Shown here: positions 13,101 to 24,568 of the stretch, in pieces | Position numbering within the stretch: the first letter of the stretch is position 1 | Layout: each line of letters opens with the position of its first letter | Assembly (NCBI GenBank): GCA_003427395.1 | Contig: BFEA01000561.1 | Location: 243,437-297,192, forward strand | Direction of reading: 5' to 3' | Origin: Chara braunii | Lineage: Eukaryota; Streptophyta; Charophyceae; Charales; Characeae | DNA length: 53,756 bases | Notes under the pieces: generated by a model | Seen by the model: the letters and a program-made list of their open reading frames with translations, nothing else | The model's database searches: none | Told to the model about the DNA's origin: nothing | Program-made: the position numbers and the translations under genes

Positions 13101-14330
13101 TACAAAGTACCTTTACAAGGGTATTTGGCGTGCTTTCTGCAAGTCACGCGAGTGCGGCCTCGCCCGCCCGACGGCGTGCTGGTTGGAGGAAGTTTAGGTC
13201 CTCGTCAGGGTGAGCGGCACGCACGAGGTTTTGACAGCAAGGGACACCCATACGTGGCCTGGGCGTGCGCAACGTCGCAGATCGACGGAACGCGCGACAT
13301 TTATTCTTACTATTATTTTATTTATTTATTTATTTGGATTTTAACGGTTTATAAAGTCCTTAGCGTTGTGATCAAGATTGAGGCCGACGTTGAGACCAAC
13401 GCGCTCGGCTCCGCTATGGTATCGTCGGGCACGGATGGCCGACACGGCACTCGAGGGCCCTAGGTGCGCGCCCTTCGGGTTGGCCACGACACAGGCAAAA
13501 AGGCTGGGTGGCGGGACCAGCCGATGTGGCGCACCGTCCGCTCCCCACCATGGTGCTGTGAGAGGTTTGTGTGTGAGCGTGCCCGTAAAAAATGGTGACC
13601 GGTGACCAGGCGCAGAGGGGCAAAGCAGCCCGGGGCATTGTGGAGAGGCCGTCGTGGTACGGCGACAGGCTGCGGGTTAAAGGGAACCCCGTAGAAGCCA
13701 CATCCGTGCTGAAGCCTCCAACGAAGGAACATGTGGGACCTGCACCCACCAACAGGTGCGACGCCTGCTGCAGGAGACGGGCGATACCTGCTAGGGGGTC
13801 AGCGGGTAGCATCAAGGCCGGGCTTCTTTGATAGGCCAGTCACTGTGCCTCCCCTCCGCTCCCCTCCGCTCCCCTCCTCTCCCTCTCTGAGCATCAAGGC
13901 GGTCCCTGCTCAGTGCCACTCAACAGGGACCAGCGACATATTCCTAAGGAAGTGGGCAGTAATGAGTGTTGGGCACTGCGTTAGCGGCCGCGGGCAGCGA
14001 TAAGGCAGCAAGGCAAGGCAGCGCAAGCACAGCGCTAAGGCAACAGAGCATCGGGCAGCAGGAGGCGGAGTGGAAGAAAAATGGGCGCAAAATGGGCATT
14101 CGCTGGGGGGCCAGAAGGAAAGAAAAAACCGAATGGACCCGAATGTGAAGCTGCACCGGGTGCATGCGAAGATTGGAGTAACACAGAGAGGGAGGAGCTA
14201 GCGCTGGAAGATCGGAGTATAAAGGAAGCGCGGAGGCAAAGAAGGGGGGCTGAACCCGGACGGGTAGTCGGGGCTGGTACGCGCAGAGCTAAAGTGGAGG
14301 AAAACAACTATGGCGGACAACAGGTCACGC
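13101..14330. other. GC-rich, CpG-rich segment without a recognised gene
   Basis: Composition shifts sharply to GC-rich with many CpG sites, broken by a short TTTA repeat at about 13311-13334. Overlapping frames exist on both strands (for example minus 13414-13815 and plus 14081-14575), as expected for GC-rich DNA where stop codons are rare. None carries a domain I recognise. Confidence 0.45.
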
Positions 14331-14331
14331 A

Positions 14332-14363
14332 GTTCGCTCGATTCTTGATCAAATCGGGCGAAC
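14332..14363. repeat. 32-nt hairpin, copy 1
   Basis: The arms read GTTCGCTCGAT and ATCGGGCGAAC and pair over about 11 bp including one G-T pair, with a loop of about 10 nt. The flank resembles that of copy 2 at 14954-14985. Confidence 0.7.
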
Positions 14364-14953
14364 TAGGCTGCGAGTTCGAGGTTTTGACCCCGGGCCGACA
14401 CGATGATCATGTTAGTTTGGGCAGTAGGTCAGTCGGTAGGGAGTTAGAAGGGGAAGGGTGTGCGTGGCGATGTCGAAAGAGAAGTGGTGGTGAGATTAGA
14501 GATCGAAAATCTCACCCGTTACTTATCAAGAACGAGCGTGGGAAGTGTCGTTTTCGGGACTCTGAGGTCCTGTGACTTCAAATATAAAGTTAGTTTTAGT
14601 AATAAGTTAGTAATTTAGGAGTTAGTAGACAAAAAGACGTTCGCTAAGCTATGGTGGAGCGAAGAGATGGGATAATAGAAAAATGCATGCCTCCCTCGTT
14701 CTCGAACGGGGTCAGTAAAGAGAAGCCTGCGCTAGGCTATGGCGGTGGGGAGGAAAACAAGAAAGAGAAGTGGAACGATTCGATCGTTCCTATACTGATT
14801 TTGACTATTCGAAGAGCATCTCCGATGTTTTAGGACAAAGCGAGTCAGATGGCAACATTAGTTTTAGTAATGGGTTAGCAGAAAAGGAGGTTAATAGAAA
14901 GAGGTTTGCGCGGAGATGACGAGCGATGGCTATGGCAGAATAAGAAATGAGTA

Positions 14954-14985
14954 GTTCGCCCGATTCTGAATGAAAACAGGCGAAC
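14954..14985. repeat. 32-nt hairpin, copy 2
   Basis: The arms are GTTCGCC and GGCGAAC, a 7-bp perfect stem. The total length equals that of the copy at 14332-14363. Both are followed within about 20-40 nt by a GAGTTTTTGAACCC or GAGGTTTTGACCCC phrase, so the two belong to a larger diverged repeat of about 620 bp spacing. Confidence 0.7.
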
Positions 14986-15228
14986 AAAGACTCCATTTTG
15001 GAGTTTTTGAACCCTGCGAACTGATATATGGAATCAGAATTGGGGCTGGGTACCTAGTTTAGACAGAAGGATGTAATGAAGTTGCGCCCCGTGGTTTGGT
15101 TAGTGTACGGTTGAACTTGGCCGTGATGCTGGCCAGGTACGCATGTCCTCTGAACAAGCATGCAGGACAGGAGAAAAGCTCGTCGGGATCAGGCAACTAC
15201 AAGGTGAGCTTACCTGTGTTCCTCCTAT

Positions 15229-15229
<1 letters not shown>

Positions 15230-15312
<83 letters not shown>
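15230..15312. repeat. (CA)n(GA)n microsatellite
   Basis: A short CA run is followed by about 70 bp of pure GA dinucleotides. Long Arg-Glu or Ser-Leu frames across it are repeat artefacts. Confidence 0.98.
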
Positions 15313-15314
<2 letters not shown>

Positions 15315-16590
15315 CGGGAGAACGACAGGAGGGAAGCAGGTGGGATTAAGAGGGGAAAACCGTAAAGGAGGGTGGAACTTACCGGGACATAGCAGCCATA
15401 ATCGCAGCAGGGTGTGTCCCCTTGTGTTGGACCACTCGGTGTCACTAGGAGACTCGTCGTCGGAGCTAAAGTCGGGTGCCTTGTAATGGAGAACTCGACC
15501 TCGAGTCAAACGGGCAGGCACAACATCGCGGGCAAGTACGCTCGGACCAGCCGGGAAGCAGGTGCGGCAACAGGGTAAGGAGATGAGACCTGGTCTGGGT
15601 GGCCTGTAGGCATCAATAGCGTTGCTGTGTATGTGTGAGGCTGTGTATCTGAGGTCTGATGCTGTTGAAGCTTGTCGCTGCCAGCTTCACTGTGCACTTT
15701 ACTATGTAGTCCGTAGCGAGCATTGCTGTGTATTTTCGAGGCTGCACGTTGCTGCGTATTTCGTTGTGCGTCTTTTGCTGCGAGTCTGTGATATTGTGGC
15801 ATTTGTATCTGGTACGATGTATAGCTACTATGGTACGTTGCTGCAGCACATGGTTGTCGTGGTCGGCTGCATCCTACCTATGTTTTGAATAGAGCACGGG
15901 GATGTACTCTATGCGAACGTTATCCTTCTAAATCGTGTAAGATGTAGCTTGATCTCAGAGTTAGGCGTGACAGTCTAAGAGGGGGAGGGGTCTTCATTGC
16001 GAATGGAGAGATCATCTGGAAGTCGACCGGTGGCTATTTGACCGTGACTAACCAAGTTGTTGCGATGTTTTGGCCATCATTGCGGGGCCCTCGGTCGAAG
16101 GAAGATTTCAAGGCTCTCTCCTGGGAGTTGAGTCAGTCCCCCTCCTGTATCTCGAGAGTCTGAAGCCCCGCATTCTATCCTTCGTACTCTCACTCTAATC
16201 CTGTTCAGAGAGGAAGGCGGCAGGCGGGATTACAACCCGTAGGACCGCAACAAGACTCTGTGGGGAGTCAGCCCACCGATTGCAGGAGCTCTGCCGGAAC
16301 TCATGAGGAGTTCTGGAGGCAGGGAATTGAAAGGTAACCATTACTTTCCTTCTATAAACCCAGTATAGCCCCTATTTGTATTCATTGCTATGTTTGACTG
16401 AGTATGTTGTCTGTATCCCTACTTTGACTTTCAGTTTGACTTTCAGGACAAACAAAACTTTAATAAAGGAATGATTGTGCAAATTCTGTTTTTGTTTTTG
16501 TTGTTTGACTGAAATCAGACTGTGGGATTGCATTGGGGAAAAGGTTGAGAGGAAGACAGTTTTGCATGAGGTTTGACTGGGCCATTTGAG
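15313..16590. other. Unassigned, weakly repetitive stretch
   Basis: From 15610 to 15850 the plus strand is rich in variants of TTGCTGTGTAT and GCTGCGTAT, a degenerate short repeat. From 15900 to 16330 the sequence is unique and of mixed composition. The phrase GGGAATTGAAAG followed by GTAACC near 16330 resembles an exon end with a 5' splice site, but I find no supporting open frame. Confidence 0.35.
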
Positions 16591-16602
16591 GCAGGGAAGT
16601 CC

Positions 16603-17306
16603 CCATAAGTTTGGGGAGACTTAGTGCTGTGTTTATTTTTAAATTGCCTGGAGAACCAGACATGTTCCATAAGTTTGGGTGGTCTGGTTGCTCTGATTTG
16701 TGAGGGCTGAGTGTGGATGACTTTCTCGGACTAAGCATGTTCCATAAGTTTTGGTGGTTTGGTCGCCTTGTTTACTTTGGGTTGTTGTAAGTTTCTTTAG
16801 TTCCTGAACGCGGAGGTATGAACATGTTCCATTCGTTTGGGTGGCTCAACCTCTTCTTGCTTTGGTTTCGAGAGAAATGAACCAGGTTGAGGACCAAGAT
16901 ATGTTCCATAAGTTTGGGTGATCTTAGTCCAATGCCTCGCACATGCTGGAGCCAGAAGGTTATAACTTGGCTATACTTTACTATTATTCTATCTATGAAC
17001 AGGCTAGTCATACAGGGTTTCATAAGTTTGGGTGGTCTGACCATAGCTTATCACCAACTGAAGAGAGTACTAATTAAAAGTAAACTTGTGGTACGAAGAG
17101 GCAGACTGAATCTTGAGTTGAAGATGATCGGTTCAGTTATATGCTACCTCAAAAGACTAAATGAAGAAAATTATATAAATCTTCGATACTTAAGCAGTTC
17201 AGGGCGACTAGGGTAGCCTGGTCACATGCCCATAAGAGAAAAGTTGTTGTGCCCTGTGTTTGTGTATACTCCATGGCTGAGCTAGACATGTTCCATAAGT
17301 TTGGGT
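16603..17306 (+). repeat. Interspersed array of a roughly 20-bp motif, seven copies
   Basis: The motif CATGTTCCATAAGTTTGGG, usually followed by TGGT, occurs at about 16603 (partial), 16661, 16736, 16823, 16901, 17020 (partial) and 17287. Spacing is about 60-120 bp for the first six and about 265 bp before the last. The sequences between copies are largely unrelated, so the motif is more conserved than its surroundings. No coding frame runs through it. Confidence 0.85.
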
Positions 17307-17599
17307 GGTGTAACTTTATGCTTTATGTAAGCTGATGTAAAAGGGACAAATCATTGAAAGATTATGAACTATTGTTTGTCCAAGTTCACTTTGGGTTGGT
17401 GAGAGTACTTACCTTTGTGATTTGGTCTGCATGTGGCTGAGTGAGACTACTACTTAGTCTGAGTTTCAGTTTGACAGGTAGTTGTTTTAAATGCTCGCCA
17501 CGTGATAGAGATATAGGAGTTAGTTTCAATTCCTGCATTTTTTGAGTTAAGTTTATTTTTACTTAGGTCAATTTCTGCATTTTCTGGGATCTTTTATTA

Positions 17600-18275
17600 T
17601 ACTTGGTCTTGTATAAATCTTGGTAAGTCACTTTCTCTACGGGAAGCGCTGCCGAAATTTCTACAAAACCAAAGAGTTAGTCAGTTTTTATCTTTTCAGA
17701 GTTCAGTTTGTCTGAAGTCAGTTTTTGTCTTTTCAGAGTTCACTTTGTCTGACTTTCATATATGACTTAGTAAAAATCTGGAGAGCCTCCTCTTCTAAGG
17801 GGAGTGCTGCCCAAAGTTTTGCTAATTCAGGGAGTTAGATAAAATTGGACCTTGAGAAGTCAAAGTCATTTTAGATTCTGAACTTGACTTTGTATAAACT
17901 TTGGTAAGCTACTTTCTCTACGGGAAGCTCTGCCGAAATTTCTGCAAATCCAAGGAGTTCGTCAAAAGTCGATTTTTCAAAAAGTTCAACTTGTCTGATT
18001 TTGTATATATGGCTTGATAAAAATCTGGGAAGTCTCCTTTTCTAAAGGAGGTGCTGCCCAATTTTTTGCTAGTTCAGGGAGTTAGACAAAAGTTGACTTT
18101 GGAAGGTTGAAGACTATTATTTGTTTTCATATTTAGGCCGATATAAATTTTGGAAAGACACTTTTCATATGGGAAGCGCTGTCGAAATTTTCTCAGTTTA
18201 AAGGAGATAAATTATATTTTGACAGGTGGCAACTTGGGCGATCCACTCTGTGTGGGGGAAATTCTGCCATAGGTC
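17600..18275 (+). repeat. About 124-bp tandem repeat with a conserved core, six diverged units
   Basis: A core of the type CTACGGGAAGCGCTGCCGAA recurs at about 17637, 17797, 17919, 18043, 18168 and 18251. Each core is preceded by a form of TATAAATCTTGGTAAG and followed by a form of AAGGAGTTAGTCAAAAGT. Two subtypes alternate: one core ends in GCCGAAATTT, the other in GCCCAAAGTTTT. The function is unknown. Confidence 0.8.
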
Positions 18276-19313
18276 TACCTTTCTTTGGGCGTTGGCTTAG
18301 AGACAGACCTAGACTTGGCTATTAGGGGAGTCTAGAGTGAGAACGTGTCATGGGGATTTGATCGCCATACACTGACATTTTAGCTTATACATTGACCTAT
18401 CTTATGATACATGCCTCCTTTGAACATTCGATCCAGAATTTCAACTGAGTTTCAACTTGATCCTGCAAGGATCATCTTCTGTTATCACTGATAACAGGTC
18501 GGTTGGTTGATCGCCGACTTGCCGGCTAACGACACAACTTTGCTTACACCTGTACCTCGACTTGATTGCCTTAGCCCTGTAATTTGATATGTTTCTTTGA
18601 GGGTTTTGGCCGGACTTCTTTTAAATGACCATTATAAAGAACTCCTGCGATTTATGAAAAATTGAATTATGAATGGGGCTTGAGTGTGTGAGGCGTGGTG
18701 TGAGTTACAAGGAACAGTAAAGTTGACCACATTGGTGTATGCAGGTTAGTATTTTGGAACTTGATATATGAGCCATACTTTGGAGGTAGTGAGAATGACA
18801 ACCACGTGTCGCACGATCTGCACACCTGATGGGTTCATGTTTCCCCCTTCTTTTGTTGATTATCTCGAGTCCTGATTTGATATATGAGGGTGGGGATATT
18901 TGTTTAAACGATATTTTCGTTAAAAGTGAAATTGTTTTCATGTTCACTTTTTATTTTAATTGTAAAATGTCACAAAGAACTGAGGAAAAAATAAGCAAAC
19001 AACGAGAAAACAATGGTTATACATGAAAGTTGTTGAAGAAAATTAAACACAAATTTTCACCTCGAATGTTCACACGTACACAAGATGCAAACATGTCACT
19101 CAAGGATTGGGAATCCACTCTGTAAACATGTCACTCAGTAAAACATGCCAACCTCATCAATAACTGATGAGAAGTCTAGGAAATGTCATTATACATTGTC
19201 AACATATTTTCAAAATTGCCTACCATATACATTTTCACCCGGAATGTTCACACTAAGTAAACATGTCAATCTCATTTTTTCAAACCTAGAACCTGAAATT
19301 CTCATTGACTTTC
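18276..19313. other. Non-coding stretch downstream of the Ulp1 gene
   Basis: I see no supported gene. This AT-rich stretch follows the 3' end of the minus-strand gene at 19314 and may hold its 3' untranslated region and terminus. CTCATTTTTTCAAACCTAG near 19280 and repeated AAACATGTCACTCA phrases at about 19095 and 19125 are the only patterns seen. Confidence 0.35.
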
Positions 19314-20119
19314 CTATCTAACCATGGACAAAATGTCAAATACTATTCTAAGTCTCATATCAGGAATACTATATTGTGAGAAACCGAATGGAGGGAAGTG
19401 ACCTTTTGCAAGCAAAGATGCAAAACCTAACATAAAAACACCACAACTAGAAGAATCCTCTTGATCAGGAATCCCATCTACTGATGTATCAAAGTAGGAT
19501 GTAGGCTCCTCCACATGATATTTTTCCCGAAGATTTTGTCGCTGAAACTCCGCTCTGAAAAAACCTGCCGAAGGTTTGAGGGTTGGACCGTAGTCAACAC
19601 AATGGAGAGAGTCTACGAGGTGGAATTTACACTCAGAGCGATTTATACCGACATAAGCTAAGACCCAATGATTTTCGAAATGGAGAGGGATAATTACCAA
19701 ATCAAAATTGAAAAGATTTATGTCCTTCACCCATCTCGTCCCTTCGGAGTATGCGATTTCAGCGGACTAAGTTTTTGACAATCTGGGAAAGAAAAAAGAA
19801 TTTAGAATATGCACAGATGGAATGCTACAAGAACTTTTATCTTTTGTCACTTCTGCACATGTCGAATTCACCTTCTTGATGTAGTCATTGGTGATTTGAA
19901 CGACTAGCATGTACAAATTGACGACTTCATCATTTAACCATTCCCCATCTTTGGCGGCGAGCATGACGTCTTTTTTTTCCACCTTCCACCTCCCCTTGTA
20001 ATCGACAATGCCGTATTCTTCATTCTCTTCAGTGTTGGCGGTAATCATTTCAAGATACTCATTTTCTTCTATAGTAAGGCGTACTGTTGCTAAAGAAATT
20101 TGGAACGAAGGGTCATGCG
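19314..20119 (-). pseudogene. Ulp1/SENP-type C48 cysteine protease domain
   Basis: Ulp1 enzymes cleave SUMO or similar modifiers; in transposons they are common accessory or polyprotein domains. The segment shows the family landmarks in order. DGEWLNDEVVNLYM marks the substrate-binding start. PLHFENHWVLAYV carries the catalytic His, FHLVDS the catalytic Asp, and DQEDSSSCGVFM the oxyanion Gln and the nucleophilic Cys. All four catalytic positions are intact. A single in-frame TAG at 19767, between the LNSFFFP stretch and the NLFNFDLV strand, interrupts the frame; CAG is the likely ancestral codon. The frame ends at TAG 19314 shortly after the final helix, a normal length for the domain. It is the C-terminal unit of the larger locus and follows an intron. 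Confidence 0.88.
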
Positions 20120-20210
20120 CTGCATACAAACACACATATAAACAATAATAGAGCGACTAAGACTTCACACAAAAACAAGTGATAAACTACATAGATATGA
20201 ACTCATGTTG
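20120..20210 (-). other. Probable second intron before the protease exon
   Basis: A clear acceptor TTTGTATGCAG|CGC lies at 20120, just upstream of the exon carrying WLND. The donor is not certain; a GT near 20205 follows a TGA, so the exact end of the preceding exon is unresolved. Confidence 0.4.
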
Positions 20211-20495
20211 TTGGTTGTCTATCTGTTTCGTCATCAGTGCTGCTATCCATAACAGATAAACTGCAACCTGCGCGATGCAATTTCTTCCCTTCTGTGAGAC
20301 TTATTCCAACAACTTTAAACATCCTTAAGGCAACTGGCTTCACAGATGAAAATGTCATGGGTGTACGACTTCTTCTTTCATTTTTTGGCAATAACGGCAA
20401 AGTTGACAAAACTTGCAAGCCATGACGAATAATATTCTTCTCTCTCTTCCTTTGCGAGTGTACATGTGTTGTTTTCCACAGTTCTTTTCGTCGCC

Positions 20496-20770
20496 CTGCA
20501 TGATTGACAAAATAAAACATAATGAGTTACAAGTCCGACTTTCCGTTGTTGAAACTGACTCATGAATACCAATACAAAATATATGGCAATTGCACTAAGT
20601 CTTCATACAAAATAATTGCAGTATTTCTCTTCAGAAAACACACAGTTCCAAAACTAGGTAAATAAACAATACATCTGAGGGATCGACACAATTGGAGATG
20701 AGTGCATGTGATGTACCCACTAATCCGCATATAGTATTAGATATTGCTCCTAAGATAAGAAAGTGCTCAC
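20496..20770 (-). other. Probable GT-AG intron of 275 nt
   Basis: On the minus strand the donor reads CGAG|GTGAGC and the acceptor reads TCAATCATGCAG|GGCG. The splice joins the linker frame to the frame of the next exon (about 20495-20210) in phase. AT-rich content and a pyrimidine-rich acceptor tract fit a plant-type spliceosomal intron. The encoded exon is basic (RRKELWK, RKREKN). Confidence 0.65.
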
Positions 20771-22534
20771 CTCGATGACTAACTCCCAGTTTTTCTTCAA
20801 CACGACCTTCTGTCACACCTTCCATATGCAATGGCGCAATAGGAGATTCCTCGATAGCTATCATGAGGTTAGCAGACTGTGATGTTTGAGGTTGTTCAAG
20901 TGTTTGTTGAGGTTGTACAAGTACAACTTGCTCCGGTGTACTTAGTACTTTATGTCCTTCATCCTCTTCGATGCCCTTTATATGGAGAGTTTCTTTCTCC
21001 TTTACGCCCTCAAAAGTGTCCTGGAAAGTGCCGCTTACTTCGGCTGGCATCGTCGACCACGACATCTGCAATTCCGCGAGTGTACCAGTAATATCCACTT
21101 CCATAGCGACACTGTTGCCCACTAGTATCGTAGTCGCCCACACTTTGTCAGCTGTACTCACGCCCTCGCAACTCACACCGCCTTTTCGTCCCGAAGCTTT
21201 GACACTCGCACCGACAATCGATCCCCATTGCTGTGTCGGGTTAGACTCAACCACGAGTTTCTCCGCTCGGTCAAGCTGGGAGCGCTCCAATAGTGGACCC
21301 CTGTCGTGTTCGACTCGACTGTATGACCCTTCGACAGGTGAAACAACGTCGATTGGTCCCGAAGCCTTGCCACTTGTACCGACGATTGATCCCGATCCCA
21401 CTGTCGGGTTCGACTCGAGAGTGAGTTTCTTCACTTGGTCAAGCCGCTAACGCTCGAATGCTGGACGAGTGTTGTGTTCGACACGACCGTGTGACTCTTT
21501 GACAGGTGAAGCACCGCCGATAGTTGTACTGCCCCCCCGTGGTCCCGAAGCCTTGCCAGTCGCACCGGCGATCGTTTCCGATCCCACTATCGGGTTCGAC
21601 TTGACCGTGAGTTTGTTCGCTTGGTCAAGCCGGGAACGCTCCAATGCGAGGCCACTGTCGTGTTCGACTCGACCGTGGGACCCTTCGACAGTTGAACCAC
21701 CACTCGATCCTGATCCCTTGCGCTCTGTTTCTTGAGGCCCCTGAGNCCCTTCGACAGTTGAACCACCGCCGCTTGGTCTTGTAGGTTTGCCATGCCCACC
21801 GCCGCTTGGTGCTGATCCCTTGCCTTCTGTTGCTTGACGCCCCTTAGACTTTTCGGTTTGTTGCCGTTCCCCACGACTTGCGTCCTTGCCGCTTGCACCA
21901 TCATTTGGTTCCGNTGACGCCCCTTAGACTTTTCGGTTTGTTGCCGTTCCCCACGACTTGCGTCCTTGCCGCTTGCACCATCATTTGGTTCCGGACCCTT
22001 GTCACTTGCACCGCTCCCCGATCGCAATCCTTTGCCATGCGCACCTCCGCTCGATCCGGATCCCTTGCCATGGTCACCACCGTCGCTTGATTTTTTCCTC
22101 TCCCCAAGATCTTCTCTGACATGCCAATAATATCCATAAGCCGGGCTGGTTTGTCTATCATAGAACTCTTCCAGAGACTCAAGCCATTGCGATGTTTTGA
22201 ACTCTTGGAAAATTTCTTCTGTTCTTACATTTAGTCTTGATTGAGAAACCTCCGGATTAAGTCGCAGGAGTCGCTTGGCAATCTGATTTTTGGCATGTTT
22301 TAGAAAGTTCGATCCTGACATACGTCTGTGGAAGCAAAACTGCCACTCCCCTTCTTCTTTTATAGCCATAACCCACCTCCCTCTCGCCAATGCAGGTTGG
22401 AAGTGTTGGGGGTGCCATATAATGTGATGACCCCATGTGGCATCATCCGTCACCATATAATCGTCTCGGCACACTATAGGCCCCGGAAGCAGTCGAATGT
22501 CTGCAGGGATTGTGTCTCCAATCTCGTACTCCAA
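20771..22534 (-). pseudogene. Linker segment with Gly/Ser repeats and VEHD-type repeats
   Basis: After the stop at 22565 the frame continues with a domain of about 130 residues that I do not recognise, containing IIWHPQHFQPALARGRW. Next comes a low-complexity region rich in Gly, Lys and Ser. Then three copies of a roughly 70-residue repeat occur; each contains RVEHD or RVEHN, LERS or FER, RLDQ or QLDR, and a SNP(I/T)VGS-like stretch. A TAG at 21447 replaces the Ser found at the matching place in the sister repeats. The DNA for RVEHD (for example 21301-21318 and 21657-21674) matches the unit of the satellite arrays at 29.7-32.4 kb. The segment ends at the splice donor at 20770. Confidence 0.55.
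21835..21993. other. Assembly artefact: 79-bp exact duplication around a single N
   Basis: Positions 21835-21913 and 21915-21993 are identical and are separated only by the N at 21914. This is the signature of two contig ends that overlap but were joined without collapsing. The extra 80 bases shift the frame by two, which is exactly the shift seen between the upstream and downstream coding parts. Another lone N lies at 21746, where the local 66-bp repeat spacing keeps the frame. Confidence 0.85.
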
Positions 22535-22564
22535 AGCCTCATCAGGTGGAGGTTGTTGTGGAGT

Positions 22565-24568
22565 TCAAGAGCGTAGCAATTCCATAATAGTACTTGGGCT
22601 GTGTGCAAATGGTGCCAGAATTGCCACCAACTCTGGGGAGAGCATTGCTAGAAGATTCGGATCCAGACTGCCTCCTGATGCCACCGTCATCGTATTGCCC
22701 GCCATCTGAGTCGGTGTAACAATAGAAGAAGTCGGCGACTGAGTCATTAATTGATCCGTTGAAACCGCCATGCTCGAAGCTCCTCCAGAACCGGACGATG
22801 TGCCTGGAACACCCATTCTCTGTGAATGCGAAGCCGGGCTACAAGCTCTTTGCCTCTCAGCTGCCAAAGCCGCTTGCAAAGTGCCATCAACACTCTCTTC
22901 TTCTGAGTCGTCGGCATCAAAGTCCTTACCATCCACAAAACAAGTCGCATAACTTGCGATTGTAAATGCCTCGATTTGTTGGTCGAAGTACATTGTCTCC
23001 AAGCGGTCGAGAAATGAAACCTCCCTTTCCGATGGTGCTTTATGATAACCCCTCAAGAGATTCTCCACTTTTCTTCTTCTGAGGACATAAGTACGTTCCC
23101 CTCTGTCTTGCGGCTTTGTTTCGAAGAGAAACTCCCAAATATTGACCACGTTTTGACCAAGCTTGTAGACGAGATCACGCCCTTCATCATGTCGAGGAGG
23201 CGGCTTAGTAAAGTTGGCGTAGTAATCTCGAGTTTTGACCATTTTGTCAATGAACTAAGTGAGGAACTCGAACTTCATACCCTCCCCTTCCAGCACAATG
23301 CAATGACGGTGACTCTTTAATAACTCCCAAACCAATCCCGCATGACCTTTCCCGAGGAAAGCGACAACCTCATCCGCAGGACAAAAATGCTCCAATGTCT
23401 CCACCATCGCATTCGGCTCCCTTTCCATATCATCATAGACCACTTTCTCCGGTGGATCCATACCTGCCATTTTCCACTTTGATGGTAGAAAGTTCTTCTC
23501 CACGACATAAATCAACATCTTCGGCTTTCTCTCTCTCCGCACAAGTGCCGATATGTCAGCTACCCGCTCGGCAGATGATGAACCTGCAGCTTGAATATCT
23601 TCAAACAAGAGAATAGTGTTGCGATGAAAATCCCTGTCGTTGGAGTACATGATGACCACCATTCTGTCTGTGTCCTCCAAAGGCAAGTTTGCAACCTTAT
23701 ATGTCACTTTTCCCTTTGTTTGTTGTAGACGAGTCCATTTGAGAAGATCCAAGTGAATGTCCCACATCGCGACTCGCCTCAAGAATTTGAACTCGCAAGG
23801 GCGTGGAACGAAGCACAACAATGTCCAATACTCGCCGCCAAGTTTGTCCATGAACTTCTTGAGTCCATCAAACACTTGTTCAGTCCACGCACCCATCTGG
23901 CTCGGGCGGCACAAATCCAGGACGACTGTGTGGCACGTCAGGTGTCTGACGACTCTAAACATCTCCTTGCAATCCATCTCGTCCGAAACATCGCTCGGTT
24001 CTCACTGGAACGACACGAATACAGATGTCACGTCCTGTTTCTGGAAATATATATATCTCGCTTGTTCCGACATATGAATGCTATGCGAACCTTCAGTTTC
24101 AGATCTACGCAACAACTTGTTGACAAATTGAATGAACTCTTTGGGGCATTTGTTTGCAAGCGATTTTGTTTTCTTGAAGCCCTCCTCTCCTTTCTTATCC
24201 TCGCCTCCAAGCGTAGTCGGAAATGACCGCACCCAACTCGTTTCTTTGAAATGCCGTCGCTGGTCGATCCACCTCTACCATGTCAATCCTTGATCACAAT
24301 ACTTAGCGAACAAATCAGAAAGGTTGTCGAAGAATGGTTCCTTCCACTCTGACGGCTTCTTGTGAGGGTCAGAAATGAAGACGAAGTAGTGAAACATTCT
24401 CAACATTGCTCTTTCCTGCTTCACCATTTCCACGTATGTCTCCATCGAATGTTTCCCGGCAGTGTGAGCAGCTTTACTTAGCCTTGGAGCCAGTATGACA
24501 CTTCCCCCGATAATGTCTCGCAACAACTGAAGCCTCTCACGCCTCCCCAATGTAGACATAGCCTTCCA
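22565..24568 (-). pseudogene. Methyltransferase-like middle segment, interrupted by in-frame stops
   Basis: The frame of the ParB-like segment continues here with stops at 24275, 24002, 23255 and 22565. The part between 23977 and 23255 looks like a permuted beta-class amino-methyltransferase. Near its start TVVLDLCRPSQMGAW sits where the catalytic (D/N/S)PP(Y/F) motif IV is expected. About 190 residues later VVAFLGKGHAGLVWELL followed by HCIVLEGE resembles the SAM-binding FxGxG motif I with its acidic partner. In prokaryotic ParB-methylase fusions the ParB domain also precedes a methylase in this order. The DPPY residues are not intact, so activity is doubtful even apart from the stops. The C-terminal part (23242-22565) has a charged region and a Pro/Ser/Thr-rich tail. 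Alternative: an unrelated Rossmann-like domain. Confidence 0.5.

Noticed and set aside
13414-13815. 133-codon minus-strand frame
   Set aside because: GC-rich DNA gives overlapping frames on both strands here; none shows a motif.
14081-14575. 164-codon plus-strand frame in GC-rich DNA
   Set aside because: It includes a hairpin repeat and low-complexity charged sequence; stop codons are rare at this composition.
15096-15521. Long frames across the GA microsatellite on both strands
   Set aside because: They are Arg-Glu or Ser-Leu translations of a dinucleotide repeat with no coding signal outside it.
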